Of a stretch of DNA of 64,000 nucleotides, positions 13,301-26,400 are shown piece by piece (position 1 is the stretch's first letter; each line of letters begins with the position of its first letter). This DNA comes from Capitella teleta (lineage: Eukaryota; Annelida; Polychaeta; Capitellidae). The position numbers and the translations under genes are program-made. The DNA is taken from NCBI GenBank assembly GCA_000328365.1, contig KB305005.1:266992-330991 (forward strand), in the 5' to 3' direction. The notes below the pieces were generated by a model. The model saw only the letters and a program-made list of their open reading frames with translations, had not been told where the DNA came from and ran no database searches.

Positions 13301-16300
13301 TCACTCCGGCCGCATCCAAGGAAATCGTGTTCTCCGGTGGACCCCAGCCATGGGTCTTGGATCGGAGGGGCTATTACGAAAAAGCCAAGGCTGAAAATCC
13401 AGACCTAATTGAAATGACCCCAGTGAAAGATAACAGCCCCAGCCGTAAGTCACCTATGGTAGATCTTCTGACTAATTTAATAATTCTTCCCACAAAGGTC
13501 ATCTGCATGTATTCTTGGTCGTGTGCACACAGCTGGGAGAGCAGGCGATCACGTTGAATGTTGGAAACACACCAACTGTGAAGAACACATTCCCCGCCAG
13601 CAGTCAGGCTTCCATCACTTTTGCTTGTGCTGAGCCCAGAGCATTGCGCCTCATCCCAATGCTGTCCTTGCCTCGCTGTCCCCTCTCAGCAGAGTTTGAT
13701 GACCCAGTAAGGGAGTTCAACATCTCATGGGAAATCTTAAAATAATTTTTTTTGTAGTTCCCTTTGTATTCTGGCAAACATGTTGACCTCCAAGTCACAG
13801 TTCTTGATGAATCCGGACGCCGTTTTGACAACTTCTCATCGCTGCTCATTGATTGGTCGATTTCTGACCAATCGTTAGCCACCTTTGTGGACGATGAAAC
13901 TGTGATCACCGACCGTTCAGTCATGGAGTCGGGAATGCGTAATTTGAAATGTAAAAGCATATTAATGAATTCCCAGAATTGCTAGTAATTATGCGTTTTT
14001 TCTTCTTTCCTGTTTAGATTATAAACCGATGTCGCTGATGCACAGAGAAGGCAGCATCAATGTGGTCGCTTCCATTTCAAGATACAATAAACTTTATCTC
14101 AATCGATACAACCTGAAATTCTCTGTGAGTGTCATTAGCAATGAGAGGGAATATTTATGTGCTGAATTTTTTAAATTATTTCCCAGCTGGGTTCACCAAT
14201 CAGGAGAGAGCGACTGTTTAACCTCGTGCATGGACCGGCAATGGACCCTGCTTATCTCACGGTCTACAACCACGTCTCCAATAAGGTATTTTATATCATT
14301 TAACATATACCTTATAACAAAATCTCTCTTTCTTTTCAGGCTTCTGTTTCTGTTGATAAAGGTTCCGGATATTTTGACGTTGATTATGCTGAAGGTCGTT
14401 ATGCGGCTGTTAAATATGAAGTCAAACCCAAACTCATTAAAGTATTTTTAATTTTTAAAATTTTTTTTTACGATGTTCACTTTTTTTTGTTTGACACAGG
14501 TTTCGCCCCAGGAGGAAGGGACGTTCACTATCACTGCTGTTGACCTTTGCCTAGACCCTACGTTGAACGCTAAAACCTCAGTTTTCATTTCTGATGTCTT
14601 TCAAATCAACTTGAATGTTGTTGATAAAGTTGAGATTCACAAGGAGGTGGTTGCGTCTGTGCGTGTGTTGGATAGGCAAGGTCAAGCCATCCCTCGCAAG
14701 TACTTCAATCTCATGAATCTCCAGCCAAAAATTGGCTCAGAAGTCATTGCTGTCAGGTGAGAAATTTTGGCCGCCCTGCTTTCTCACCACTAATTCTGTT
14801 AATTCGTCTATTGAAACTTGTAATGAGAGAAAAAGTTTTCTCAACCTGATGATACATTGAGAACTTGGTTAAACTCTCTAAATAAAGTGATTTGATTGCT
14901 TTCCTTGTGCAGATTGCATGCTGAGCAGCCGGACGATGATGAAACAACTGCTTTGTATGTTGTTCGTGGAATGGTTTTAGGAAGAACTAACCTGCAATAC
15001 ACAGCAGGGCAGAAGTCATATCACTCCGTCTCAAGCCAGAACAAGCAGATTCAAGTACGTGCCTCTGATCTGAGCCTTTTTTACTTTTTATTTAACTTTT
15101 TTTCCTACTTCAGGTTTTCCCCCCACTCAGACTAAACCCTCGCAACATTACTCTTATCATTGGCGCAGTTTTCCAAGTGAGTTTGATTTTGCGTTGTGGC
15201 TAATCAGAGAACCACTTTGCTACCTCTAGGTAACTGCATCAGGTGGGCCACAACCCGAATCAGCCATTGAATTCTCCATGCAGAATGTGACTGTCGCCTC
15301 GGTGGACAGCTCCGGATTACTCGATGCACAGGAATTGGGAAGCACTTGGGTCAAAGGTCAAGCTGTAGGGGTCGACGAACACAACGGATTCACTATCTAT
15401 TCCGAGGTCTGCGTTGAAAATCATTATTATGAATCCACCTGATATGTTTTGTTGGCACTCCAGGATGAAGTTGAAGTGCATGTGGTACCTCTAGAAGGCA
15501 TTCGTATCTGGACACCGCTCAAGCGAATTCAGACTAATACAAAGGTTGGGTGAAATAAAAATTCCGGTGTTTGTTCTTCACGCTGATTCCAGATGCCCAT
15601 GTACGCAGTTGGAATCAGTGAAAATGAATCTCCCTTCAGTTTTGGGAGTGCTCTTCCCTCCCTCTCCTTTCACTGGTCTCTGAGCAACAAGGATGTTTGC
15701 GCTCTGAAGCCGCTCTTCTATAAGGTATTTGGGCTAATTCTGTCTATGACATCATTTTGATTTCACTCGCAAACAGAGCGGTATGGACCCTCGTCCTGAA
15801 GGCGATTTTTCAAAAGACTTCTACGCTATCGAGGCTGGTCATGTGACCATCAATTTGGAAGTAACTCCACACGCCAGCAGTCATTGGCAGATTCGACCGG
15901 AAACTGTGCTGATTGATTCTGTGCAAATTCAGGTAAATTTATTAATGAAGATTATTAGAATAACTGCCCATTCTGACAAATTTTTACTTTATTAGGTCTT
16001 TGAAGAGCTGCAGTTGATCAGACCGGATATCTGCGATGGAACTCTATTGATAACGCCCAACACAGAAACACAGCTACGAACAAACAGGTTTGATTTACTT
16101 TCAAAATTACTTATTGTATCTCTTTTTCCTTATCAGGGATGGCTCAACTGCTAAAATCTCCTACAAAGTGGTTGACCATTTACAAGGGGATGCTGAGCCC
16201 CTGGTGACCGTCAGTCGCAGTGGTCAAGTCCTCAGTGGGTCACGCACCGGTCAAGCCACTCTTCTGGTCATATCTCATGAGGAATCCGGGGTTAATCAGT

Positions 16301-18452
16301 CTGTTGTGGTTGAAGTAAAGGTGTAGCTACCGAGGTTTCATTCTCACTCGGACTTGACTTTGGTTTTTTTTTTAAACAGGTGAAACCAATTTCATATTTG
16401 ATGATCAACTCGGACACAGTCATCCACACTAAGGGATCCAAATTGATTTCTATCCCGACTGGTACAACCCTGCATTTATCCATCAGTTTCCATGATGATG
16501 TTGGTCATACCTTCTACGCCACAAGTACCAACATCCAGTACAGACCAAACAGGTTTGTTTCTTGATTCAATTATTTCCTTAACTTATCATAAATTTTCTT
16601 CCCTAGATTTGACCTTCTACAGCTTTCGTATGGTGCTGATAACAACACTCTGGTTGCTAGGGCAACCAATGAAGGAACAACCGTTCTCAAGGTCACTTTT
16701 CAAATTCTCTTGGTTTAGCTAAAAATTTTAATTGCTTGTTGAATAGGTGTGGGATCGCCAGAACCCGCAAACTAGAGATTTTGTGAGCATCAGCGTTGGA
16801 GAGGCCATTCTGCCGGATCAAGCGGTCGTCACTCTTGGAGCAGTCCTCTGTTTCTCGTCTCCGCTTGTCACTCCAGCAGGTCACCCTGGCAGCTGGCTCA
16901 GCAGCAGTCAAGCTGTTCTTGTGGATGAGAAGTCAGGCATTGGTCTTGCCTCACAGACCGGCACCGCCCTCATCACGTACACTGTCTCAATGGAGATGAC
17001 CACCAAGACTGAAGTGACCGTGGCCCCTGTCGAGGATGTCACGTTGAAGAATGACAATATCCGCTACCTCACCAATGTTGTCAGTAAACACCAGGGAAAT
17101 TCTCTTGTCGTTTCCATGCAAACTGCTGACCGTGGCTTCAAAACTAACCTGCATGGTAATTTTTGTTATCAAGAATCTTTCTGGGTGAAGATTTCATCAT
17201 TTCTGGTTCTGTAGGTGCTAATTGTTCGGATTTGATGCAACTCGCGGCTTTTGAAATCTGGCGCTGGCCTTTCCGTTGCGAACTCACGATGACCCCTGAG
17301 CACCCTCATGTCCTCGTCAGTGATCTCCTCAAAGCCACCTCTGCGTTCAACCCTCTGACTGGTTAGTAATGACTCCTAATGATCACGCCAACTGACCGCC
17401 ATCTTGTCCCAGGGCAGTACCAGTGTCTACTTCAGCAGAGTGTTTCCCAGGATTTGTCCCAGCTGGTCAGTTCTCTGGAGGCTAGTGTGGAAGTGCGTGC
17501 GGTCATCCCTGAGCGGGATGGGCAGCCCGAGGTTACCTCCAACGCCATCTCTTTCCCTTTCCTCCCTGCCTTTTTCCTCCTCACCCCAGAAGTGCAACTC
17601 AGCAATTTAGCAGGAGTTTACAACCTGCGCGTTTCAGCTGGTAAACATGTCATTGATGATCTCAAGGTTGGCTGTGTCTACTATCAAGGCTTGTTACTCA
17701 TTTTCATTCCCTGCGCTAGGTTACTGCTAGCGATGGGTCACTGCTGGAAGTCCAAGCGGTCAGCATTGAAGGACATGTGGCCCAATTTCCGATTGTTCTT
17801 CAGCACTCTGCTCGCCTGTGGGACCGGCAGTCGCTGGACACCAGCGTGGAAATCCATGTGGTCAGTACTGGTCAACGCCAGGTGGTTCCTGTGCGCATCC
17901 AGCTGATCGGCAATCGTGATGACCCCAATAATGGTAAGTCTCATAATGAGTTGATCACATTTACCTGGATGTATTCTTCATTATTTTCAGTTCACAATAT
18001 TGGTTGGAAGCAATTGGTTTCAGTGATGGCCTCCAACTACCAGAACATCATTTCGACTCTCCTTCTGATAGTGGCCACAATTTCATTCCTTTTCATCGGT
18101 ATTTCACAAGTTTTTAATCATGTATCCATTCTTCAATCAATCTTCCTTCTAGCTTATCATGCGTGGATGGGACAGAAGTACCAAGCAGCGTCAAATCAGT
18201 CTGGCGTCTTCCTTTCCCCTCAGAGTGGGGGTTCTCCGTTTGCTCAATCTCCCTCTAGTGAGTTGTAGAAATGATCTTGGGAATGGCACCATTTGCTGTG
18301 CTTGTTTTGCAGACGTCCCTGCTTCTCCGTGGAACTCTCCTCTCGACCGGTCGTCTGCTTCTCCAACGAAGTTATGGAGCGTAGATCACGGTCCTTACGA
18401 CACCAGCTCCCTCTACAAAAGATCTCCCATGCAACGTTCACCCACGCATTGA
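7316..18452 (+). CDS. NUP210: Nuclear pore membrane glycoprotein 210 (gp210)
   Basis: NUP210 is the single-pass glycoprotein whose large lumenal part rings the nuclear pore in the perinuclear space. Exons: 7316-7491, 10732-10868, 10930-11061, 11112-11214, 11269-11419, 11477-11606, 11659-11787, 11893-11961, 12020-12126, 12185-12325, 12379-12519, 12570-12725, 12779-12881, 12935-13021, 13077-13222, 13273-13444, 13498-13706, 13758-13950, 14018-14124, 14187-14285, 14340-14441, 14500-14756, 14913-15054, 15114-15176, 15230-15406, 15464-15544, 15593-15724, 15777-15932, 15996-16087, 16137-16320, 16380-16552, 16607-16691, 16747-17155, 17215-17361, 17413-17666, 17720-17933, 17991-18098, 18153-18257, 18313-18452. 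All 38 introns are GT-AG; the sum is 5709 nt, 1902 residues (human 1887). An N-terminal hydrophobic signal peptide precedes KLNVPRLLLPYYS. Colinear gp210 blocks include KELYLDDSPEEF, GRRFDNFSSL, VVDKVEIHKEVVASVRVLD, ASGGPQP, FHWSLSNKDV and TNRDGSTAKISYKV. One TM segment lies at about 1805-1823, followed by a 79-residue SP-rich tail. A second ATG lies at 7328. Confidence 0.97.
7492..8040. other. NUP210 intron 1, 5' part
   Basis: Intronic sequence with a C/A-rich low-complexity patch at about 7831-7877. No exon or element was recognised before the piggyBac-like insertion. Confidence 0.5.
8041..9310. mobile_element. piggyBac-like non-autonomous element flanked by TTAA
   Basis: The ends are TTAA-CTCATTCGGCCCC on the left and GGGGCCGAATGAG-TTAA on the right: 13-bp perfect terminal inverted repeats bounded by TTAA, the target duplication typical of the piggyBac superfamily. 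It is 1.27 kb long and GC-rich near its ends, with no transposase frame, so it is a non-autonomous copy. About 690 bp of its own sequence remains once the nested hAT-like element at 8489-9067 is discounted. It lies in NUP210 intron 1. Superfamily placement rests on TSD and TIR form only. Confidence 0.75.
8489..9067. mobile_element. hAT-like MITE nested in the piggyBac-like element
   Basis: The ends TAGGGCTGGGCGGATAT and ATATCCGCCCAGCCCTA are perfect 17-bp inverted repeats. The 8-bp duplication AATATGTT lies directly outside both ends (8481-8488 and 9068-9075), the hallmark of hAT transposition. The subterminal regions carry many short repeats around ACGGATA/TATCCGT, as expected for transposase-binding clusters. 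At 579 bp with no transposase frame it is non-autonomous. Its insertion postdates the piggyBac-like element. Confidence 0.88.
9592..10451. mobile_element. pogo/Tigger-like non-autonomous DNA element, copy 1
   Basis: The inverted ends start CAGTAAAACCTCGATGTGTC and are flanked by TA on both sides (9590-9591, 10452-10453), fitting the Tc1/mariner superfamily, pogo-like by the CAGT...ACCTCG terminus. It is 860 bp with no transposase frame. Phrases like GTCCCTCGAA repeat inside both ends. A second copy lies in opposite orientation at 48733-49665. It sits in NUP210 intron 1. Confidence 0.82.
9921..10150 (+). repeat. Internal tandem duplication, unit about 120 bp, inside pogo-like copy 1
   Basis: The sequence starting CAGAGCTT at 9921 is repeated with several mismatches from 10041. 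Both units contain AGACTGTGG/AGACAGTGG, GGCATTGTTGTT and CGACAAAAGACCGCG. The copy at 48733-49665 has a single unit, so the duplication arose in this copy or its sublineage. Confidence 0.7.
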
Positions 18453-18995
18453 TTATATTGATTTCTGTATTAAGTTTATTGCTCTGGAAAAATATCAGCT
18501 TGTTTCTAAAGATTGTACTTCATGAGATATAATTTATTATGTTCTTCGTATCAGAATTCTTATAGAAATGGTTAAAAGTTGCGTTTTGTTCCGTTTTCAA
18601 GCAATTTCTCTCCCATTTTTCAATGAATATGATCAGAAGACACTCAGCTGGGTATTACAGAATCATTTCTAAGTTGAACCATTGCAATATGTATTAGTTA
18701 CTGTTTCTAGAATTAAAATTTTCATCCAATCTTACAAAATTTTATGTGGGAAATTGTGATGATTTTCCTATTTGCCTCTATTCCAGTCTACAATTGGACT
18801 TTTGCCACCTGACTGTATATTAGTTTCAAATCAAAAGAAATCTGTGCTTGTGAAAATGCGGAACATTGCCAAAGCATATTTGATTAGGTATTAGTTCTTT
18901 CTAAGTGACTTCATTTATGTAATATGTATATAGTATGCTTATTTTTGTGTGTGTTTCAAAGTTCTTTCAAATTTTTCTCATGTGAAACACTACGA

Positions 18996-19001
18996 AATAA
19001 A
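18996..19001 (+). terminator. NUP210 polyadenylation signal AATAAA
   Basis: AATAAA lies 544 bases past the NUP210 stop. The intervening AT-rich stretch has no coding signal and is the likely 3' UTR. Confidence 0.6.
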
Positions 19002-20452
19002 GTTCTACGTATTTTTACTTACATGTACATTCTGTTATTTTCATAAGTGGAGCTAATTATTGTACAGCGGTTATTTTTTGTTGATATACGGCTGGCCACA
19101 ATCTTAATTAGCACTAACGAATATGCGTCTCTGGCCTTGGAACAAGAATGTTACTAGATTGCTTGACCTGAAAACACTTGCTTGAAGGCAGATTTTTTAA
19201 ACCAAAACATTTGTCAACATAAGTCATCAACATATTTATTTGGTTTGCCAAGGAGCTCAAATACACAGACACACAGCAGGAAGGACAAAATAAAACAGTT
19301 ATGAAAAAAAGAAGAAAAAAAAAAAAAAAGGACATTGAATAAATACACAATTTCTTTTAATCCTCTGGAATAATCATGAAAAAAACTTGAGAAACTTATT
19401 TCTTCTGAAAAAAAGAAGAAAGGGTGTTCACATTCAAACCACAGGCGAAACTCACAGGCGCCAAATATCACAGCGTCATCAAGGGAACTTATTCACCTGA
19501 TTTCAACGCGAATCACGTTCTATATGCACAGCTGTCTGTTAATTAAGCAATTTTTACAATTGAGATCATTTTAGAATTTCTTTTCAAGATGAGAAAATGC
19601 TGTCAGAAGTCCTGACTGATTCTTTATGCAAAAAAAAAAAAAAAAAAATAATAATAAAAAATAAAAATACAGAAAACTCACGCAGACACTAACCAAAAAA
19701 AAAAAAATAAGGTTGGCTAAAAACAACACACTACATCTTCTTCGTAACAGGATGAGCAAAGAATCTTCATTTTTTTTTTTAAACGTCACTGCTTCAGCAC
19801 CTTCTAACAGATGTCACTATCTTCAGCTCATACAATTGCTCAACTGGTACAATGTAATCGTATCAGAGGAGGGCCGGCGTCTGGGGGGCTAGTCCACAAA
19901 TATGGCAAATAAAACTCCCCCAATGTCAAACGGAAAATCACTTTAAAACAAGAACCATCCAACATCGAGGCTGAGAAAAAAAAAATGCTTCTTAATTTTC
20001 TGACAGTTGGCAAATTTGAAAAAAAAGAAGAAAAAAAAAGAAAAAAAAACTTAAAAAAAACAAAAGAAAAAAAGAAGATATATACATATTATAAACGGCA
20101 AGAAAACAGGAGGAAGAAAGAAATCAGTGGTAATCAAGTGTTTCTTTTAAGTACTGGAATATCAAAACACAAATATTTCTTAGAGGTGACAAAAAAATAA
20201 AATTGTGAAATGACTAGAAGGATACGTCATAATCAATTGAATCATCAGCCCAGAATAATAAGAAAAAAAAAAGAAAAAAGAAAAAGAAGGTGCTTTTGTT
20301 AAAAGGAAATATCCTGCAGAAGACATAATAATAATATACTTATTATATACATACTAAATATATGTTTTAATTTTTGCCACACCAACGGCGTTCAGCCGTT
20401 ATAGTCTGGAGTCTGCAGGCGACACACACAAAGACCAGAGCCAAGAAGAGTG
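19002..20452. other. Tail-to-tail spacer and probable MOB2 3' UTR, A-rich
   Basis: The region separates the 3' ends of NUP210 (plus) and MOB2 (minus). It is dense in A-rich low-complexity tracts (for example 19306-19329, 19629-19648, 20019-20075, 20261-20288). A minus-strand AATAAA at 19235-19240 could end the MOB2 transcript. No gene was recognised. Confidence 0.5.
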
Positions 20453-23400
20453 CTAAGACGACGCCTCATGCTGCTCTGCGCTCTGCTCCATCAGGTTTTC
20501 TTTATTTTCCTCCAACTCATGGGCGGAGGGGGGCGGGGGAAGACAGTCACCGGAGGACTTCACCGGAGAGGCGTCACCATTGCTCTCCACCGGCTTGTCA
20601 GGGTGTCTCCTCGCAATGTTCGCGCACACAAGTTTGGCGTAGAGGGCGTCCAGACACTCAGACTCCTTGTGGTCTTCAAGGAGTTTGAAATGTCGACTGA
20701 ATGCCATGAAATGCAGGAAGAGGGTGTTGAGATGGGCGTGCAGTTTGAACTGCACAATTTCCTTGTAATGCGAATGGTAAATGTGTGCTATGACGTGAAA
20801 TAACAAACGGTGGATCTTCCTCACTGTCGACTCGAATGAACTGGGGAATAGATTGCCTGCAAATGAGAAGAGCGGTCATTAATGCGTACTCATTATAGTG
20901 TTATCAGTGCTGAGCAGAAGCACAGATTAATGAGATTGATGGCTTACCGTATTTGGTAGGAAAGACGCTCTCATCACAGACGCACGTCTGTGAATGCGAC
21001 ATGACATAATCGACGTATTGTGGGGCTGAGCACTTGCATTTCTTGCCTCGACTGTCTTCCCAAACATAACTGCTGTCAAAGAAATAAAATAGAAAATATT
21101 AACATCAATATTTCAAATTAGGATTCCTATTTGTATAAGCAGAACCCCCGCAAAAAAATGAACACAAGTACATGTGCTCAGAAACCAAAATGAGAGATAT
21201 CAAGAATTCTTCAAGATGTCAATCAACTAAGCAGACTATCATCAATGCTGCTCAAAGTATTTCACCAGGAAAATTATAATTAAAAAATCGTTATACACAA
21301 TGACTTATGAAGACATACACTCGGAACTGAACCACTAAAGATTTGAATAAAATGTAGACCACGCTATGTAGTGCACGCCTAAAATCCTAAATGTTCAAGG
21401 TGAAATGGTGAATTCATATTACTATTTAGAGAGTATTCACACTATTTTAACCCTAAGCTGTAATTTTTCTCCCAGCTTAACAACCGCCTCGAAAAGGGAA
21501 GGGCCCCCCTTAGGGGTGTAAAATGCAAACGAGTGTCATCAGATACACTGCAACTGAACTGATTCGCTTCACTTGCCAACTAAACAGGTTTTAAGGAGCA
21601 GGAAAAAAAAAATAATCGTGCAACGATGAAGCACGTCCGCGTTGCAAGCAGCTGATATGTCACATGGGGTGATCTCTGTTTACTGTTTACACCCAGCACG
21701 ATTCAAAACCGCGAAATCTGAAGATCATCGCGACCCACGCCCAAGATAAATTCTGATTTATTTGGCCCTCGTAGAATTAAATAATTCATTCTGATGACAG
21801 ATGGCGGGATACTCCACCCATACTCTCTAATAGGAGAGGAGAGCGAGGGAGATGGATCTCAATCTCACACTTCCTGGGGTCGTAAACAAGAAATCAGTTC
21901 GTTTGTAAACAAACAACACGGAGGGATTCAAGGCCTGGATACAACCGTAACTGCGCAGTTCGAAGGGAAAACCGATTACCAGGTCAACTCCACCGGAGCT
22001 CAGAGCAGATTTTTTTTTTCTTCAAGCGAATACATAATTGCATACAGATCAGAATATCGGGGTCGTATCGGGTCAAATCGGAAGATGTATAGTCATTGGC
22101 TGTCGCGTTGAGTGGAGTGATCTCACGACCTTGACAGTTGACACACATACAACAAAAACATAGCTTCAACCTGCTCAGGACATGTTTGGAAACAGAAGAA
22201 AAGAAAAAATCTACTTTCGACTTACGAGTTGGCAGGTCCTGTCATGTTGCAGCATCCCGATGAGGTGCAGAATTCGGATATTGTGTCGTACATCAAACTA
22301 ATGTGCTCAAAGAACGTGATGGCTGTGAACAGAAAAGAACAACACAATGAAGTTCACATTACTTAGGAAACACCGCCAAAGTGGGCTCAATGGATAATGT
22401 TACACTTGCCAATTCCACATATATTTTCAAGGGCGGTGGTAATGACAGGTTTACGGATGCGGTTTCGGCCTAAGAATAACCTCCCCAGACTCCTGGTACA
22501 GAAAGGATATAAGGTCAAAAGATAATAGCTATTGATAGCACCTAAGGCCAGGCGAGATAATCACATGTTTCACAAATTTATCTGGCCTAAGTTCACTTAA
22601 GCCGTTACCCCTGACTTCCCAGACATTTCTGTACATCTTTCAATATTCCCGTGCTTCATACTACAGAAAGACCTCGAAATTAGCGAGAATTATACTGAAG
22701 TTTTACGGCATCGCAAACATGGGATTAAGTATCACGATAGTAAAATATAAGTGCAGATGTAATAAAATAAAATTGCCATAATTTTAATGATAAAAATACC
22801 AAATAAATCATTTTTTGTTTATTCTTAGCACAGCTCATACAAGGGTGTGGTCTGGGGGTCCTAAAGTACCCTAAAGCCCACTTCCTCACGTCTCCTGATT
22901 TTAGAACAAGTACATTTAGTAGAATTCAATCTATTTAAAGCAACAATGCAATTACTACACAGTGTACAGCTGTATCACATTGGAGGAAAGAGGCCCAGTG
23001 CAGCATCTCGGGGAACACGTGGCCGCAAGACATAATCATGTTGCTTCAACTGGTGAAATTGCCTCCAATAATTGTTTGCAATTTTAAAACATCTGGCCTT
23101 CGGATCGATTGAGCGACAGGAGCATTCGTGAACAAAAAGAGAAATCGCAGTTTGACCCGAACTGGCATGAGGCCTCGTCCATCGACACCCTGCCCCCATC
23201 TCTCCATCCGCAGTTAATGTTGAATCAGCTAAACACGCCACTTGAGGCTGTCTTAAGTTCGTTACCAGCACGCGGGTCACTTGGGGTCAGCCACTCAAAA
23301 CCCTTATAAGTCACCCATAATCAAGGGATGTATGCTTAAACATCGCTAATCACAATGCAAATGAACTCACTGTGTGTGGCCAGCCACTCATTGTAATCCA

Positions 23401-26400
23401 AGCCGTGTGGCAACTCGACCAGGGAGCAGAAATCCACGTCACAAATCTGTTCGTTGGTGAATTCGTCCTCCAAATATTGCCGACATTCCTCGTCTTGTAT
23501 ATTCATAGGAGTCGCCTCCTTGTCTTTTCGTCTGCCTTTCCTGTGAAATAAACAAACATTGCAATAATTCAAAAATAATCAATAAAGACACAGACATGCA
23601 GCCCCGACTGCCGCCGAATCTTCTCAGCCACGCGCATGCACCGCGACCCATCGTCGAACAAACGACACGACGACCGATTTAGTTGCAAGAAGTGAGCAAG
23701 AGATAAGCCTATAATCGGGCGATCGTGCTTGTCAGGGTGCAGATAACATGCTGATAAGGCAGCGACAGGGACAATACCCTGATTCACACCACCTCGGAGG
23801 AAATACGTTAAATATCTAGGTCATGCAAGTTATGCAACCGTTCACAGAGTCGAGTCAACCCGAGCCCAAAATAATGAAAACACCATCAAATCTATGCCAT
23901 CTGGGTAAACTTCAGAGCACAATGAAACCGGGAGAGACAATGACCCGAACGTAAACGTTAGGAAAGCGCTCCTCCGCAATTATAATTGCATGTAATTGCG
24001 GGCGACCCACAGCATAAAGCGCCTGCTGCGTAACAGTGCACCCGCGGGACACATTTCCAGGAAAGCTCCCATGGCAACGGGGAAAATTCCAGGAAGAGAA
24101 GCGCGACAGGAACGTCAACAGTCTGAGACACAGAATGGGCACAAAGTTCAACAATGGCGCCAAGAAAAACCTCCGCAGTACGCGTCATTCACGATGACGA
24201 CATACAGTCAGTGCGATTGCGAGAAATGCCGAAATCCCCAAAACATGTTTTGACATTAACTAGTGCGGAAGAAAAAGGCACTGAGACAAATACAGAAATT
24301 CAATATTGCTGCAGAGATCTTGCACTGAATGACCTCTGTCAGCACAAACGCGTGTCATCTGTGATCTAGAGGAACAGAGGGAAAGAGGTCACCTTTTGTA
24401 CAACTGGAAGCAGAGAGCGAGTGTCCTAGCCAGGCACTTCATGACTCCAGAAAAGCCCCGTTACGAATGCCTTCAGTTTATAATCCGATTTCAAGCTCCA
24501 GGCAGCATTTATGCAGCTATAAATGGTGAGAAATGAACAACAGCAAACCAGCCAGGAAGAGAGGGGGGTGGGTCAGTAAATGGTCAAATCAGCTTTGGGC
24601 TGAAAACATAGCCACATCAAGCAGGGAACAAAGCCAAGCGGAAATGGAGGTCGATTTTGGATCCGATCCAGTCCGATCAGATTAGTATTGATTCATTAAA
24701 AAGGTGGGTAGTTTTCGTTTCACCATTTTTAGGCTTTTTATGCTATTACTCATAATGAACACATGCAATAGATCGATGAAACAGGAACGAACACGCTGTT
24801 GCAGTAATTAGGCAGCGTGTAATGAAAGCAACACGCAGCATATCGTATGCAGACCGGTTGAAAATATACCACGCTTGTGCAGTTATAATTATACATCGTT
24901 CTGGGCAGGTGTTCCTGGCTATAGCTACAATAGATATGGCGATCTAACAGCACCTCTGAGCTCACTTTTATAACCAAGCCCTTCTTTCTTTCTCTCAATC
25001 TAGATCGATGAAAATAAAACCAAAAATTCTATAACAAAGGTCTCCATTATTTCACAAAACCTTGCCTGTTGGTAGACGTGGATGCTAAACATTGCACGTT
25101 GTGTATGCATTTCGAGCTCTCCAAAAGCGTTCACACGTTTGATAGCCGATCAATAGCGATCAGGGCCGCCTACACTGGGGCAATCAAGAACATGATTCCA
25201 TCAGGGTTGTTGAGGGGTTTCAAACAATGCCCGGAATTAACGTGGGCGCCAGTCTGCTGATAACCATGCGAATTAAGCAGGTTTTCGCGCGCCATGCAGC
25301 GAAACAAAGAGAGATAGGGGAGAGAGACTTACACGGCGGAGGTGATCCACTTGCGAATCGAAGGCGCTTTGAACTTCTTATGCACCTGCACGAGATCAAA
25401 TTCCACGACTTGCTGCGTGCACGAGTGTCCGAAAGATCCAAAGTACAATCCGCGCCGGAAGGGGATTTGGCAGGGGTGCTTTCCCGGCGCTTGCCCGGGG
25501 TCAAGTCTCGGGTGGGCTCCCCGGGAGAGGTGTTGACCATGTCTAGAATGAGAGACATCCTCGTCCAGACGGCAACAGAGACAGAATGAGGAGAGAGGCT
25601 CCCAGCGAACGTAACAGCTGTCTTCTTTACTCCTTTTCACAAATTGCGCAACAATGAAACCGACACGGCTAACCGCTCACAGCGGTCACAAAGTTTCTGA
25701 GTCTATCACAGTTTGGCGCGCGACCAGTAAGAAAGCGAGTGGGGCTTTTGTCTTTTAACTGAAGAAACACACACGTGACGGCGTTCGCAAGAGAAACAAA
25801 GCGTAAACTGAGTGTTCGCAGCCTCAGCAGTCGCAGGAAGCGAAGCGCCGCGCACGTTGTTTTCATCGTCCAACCCGAAACATCAGCTGATCGACGCTGA
25901 TTGGCTGAGCGCAAGGTCGTGACCCCGCGCACACCTCCGCGGATGTAAACATTGCCACGTGACAATGATGCGCAACCAAAAGAGGAAAGCAACGGCGTCT
26001 TGCAAAACCGCCAAGGGATTTGCGCAGAAGAATGGCGCGAAATGCGTCAACGTCGCAGAGAGACTTATCCAGATCTCTGAATATCCCTTAGCCAGCGGAC
26101 AGCACGTGACACTGCAAAGGGAGGCTCGGATGAAGGGCTTTCCCTTTCGGGGAGAATCATGACGTCATAGCCAGGTCGAGAGCTCGAGGCGAAGCAGGTC
26201 GTATTACACAAGAGTGGGGATGCAGGGCAGCGAAGGGCACGGATCGATTGTTATGAAAGTGACATTTACGAAATAAAGGAAATGTTGCAACTTGAAATCA
26301 ATAAAAACGGGTCGTAGTAACTCATGACCTCCTCATCGGATGCGGGTGATATGCGAACGAGAAATTTAATCAACCCGTATAGGTCAATTAGTATACTCTC

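Noticed and set aside
12501-18441. Many minus-strand frames of 60-120 codons across NUP210
   Set aside because: They are antisense shadows of NUP210 exons; the plus-strand spliced frame accounts for the region fully.
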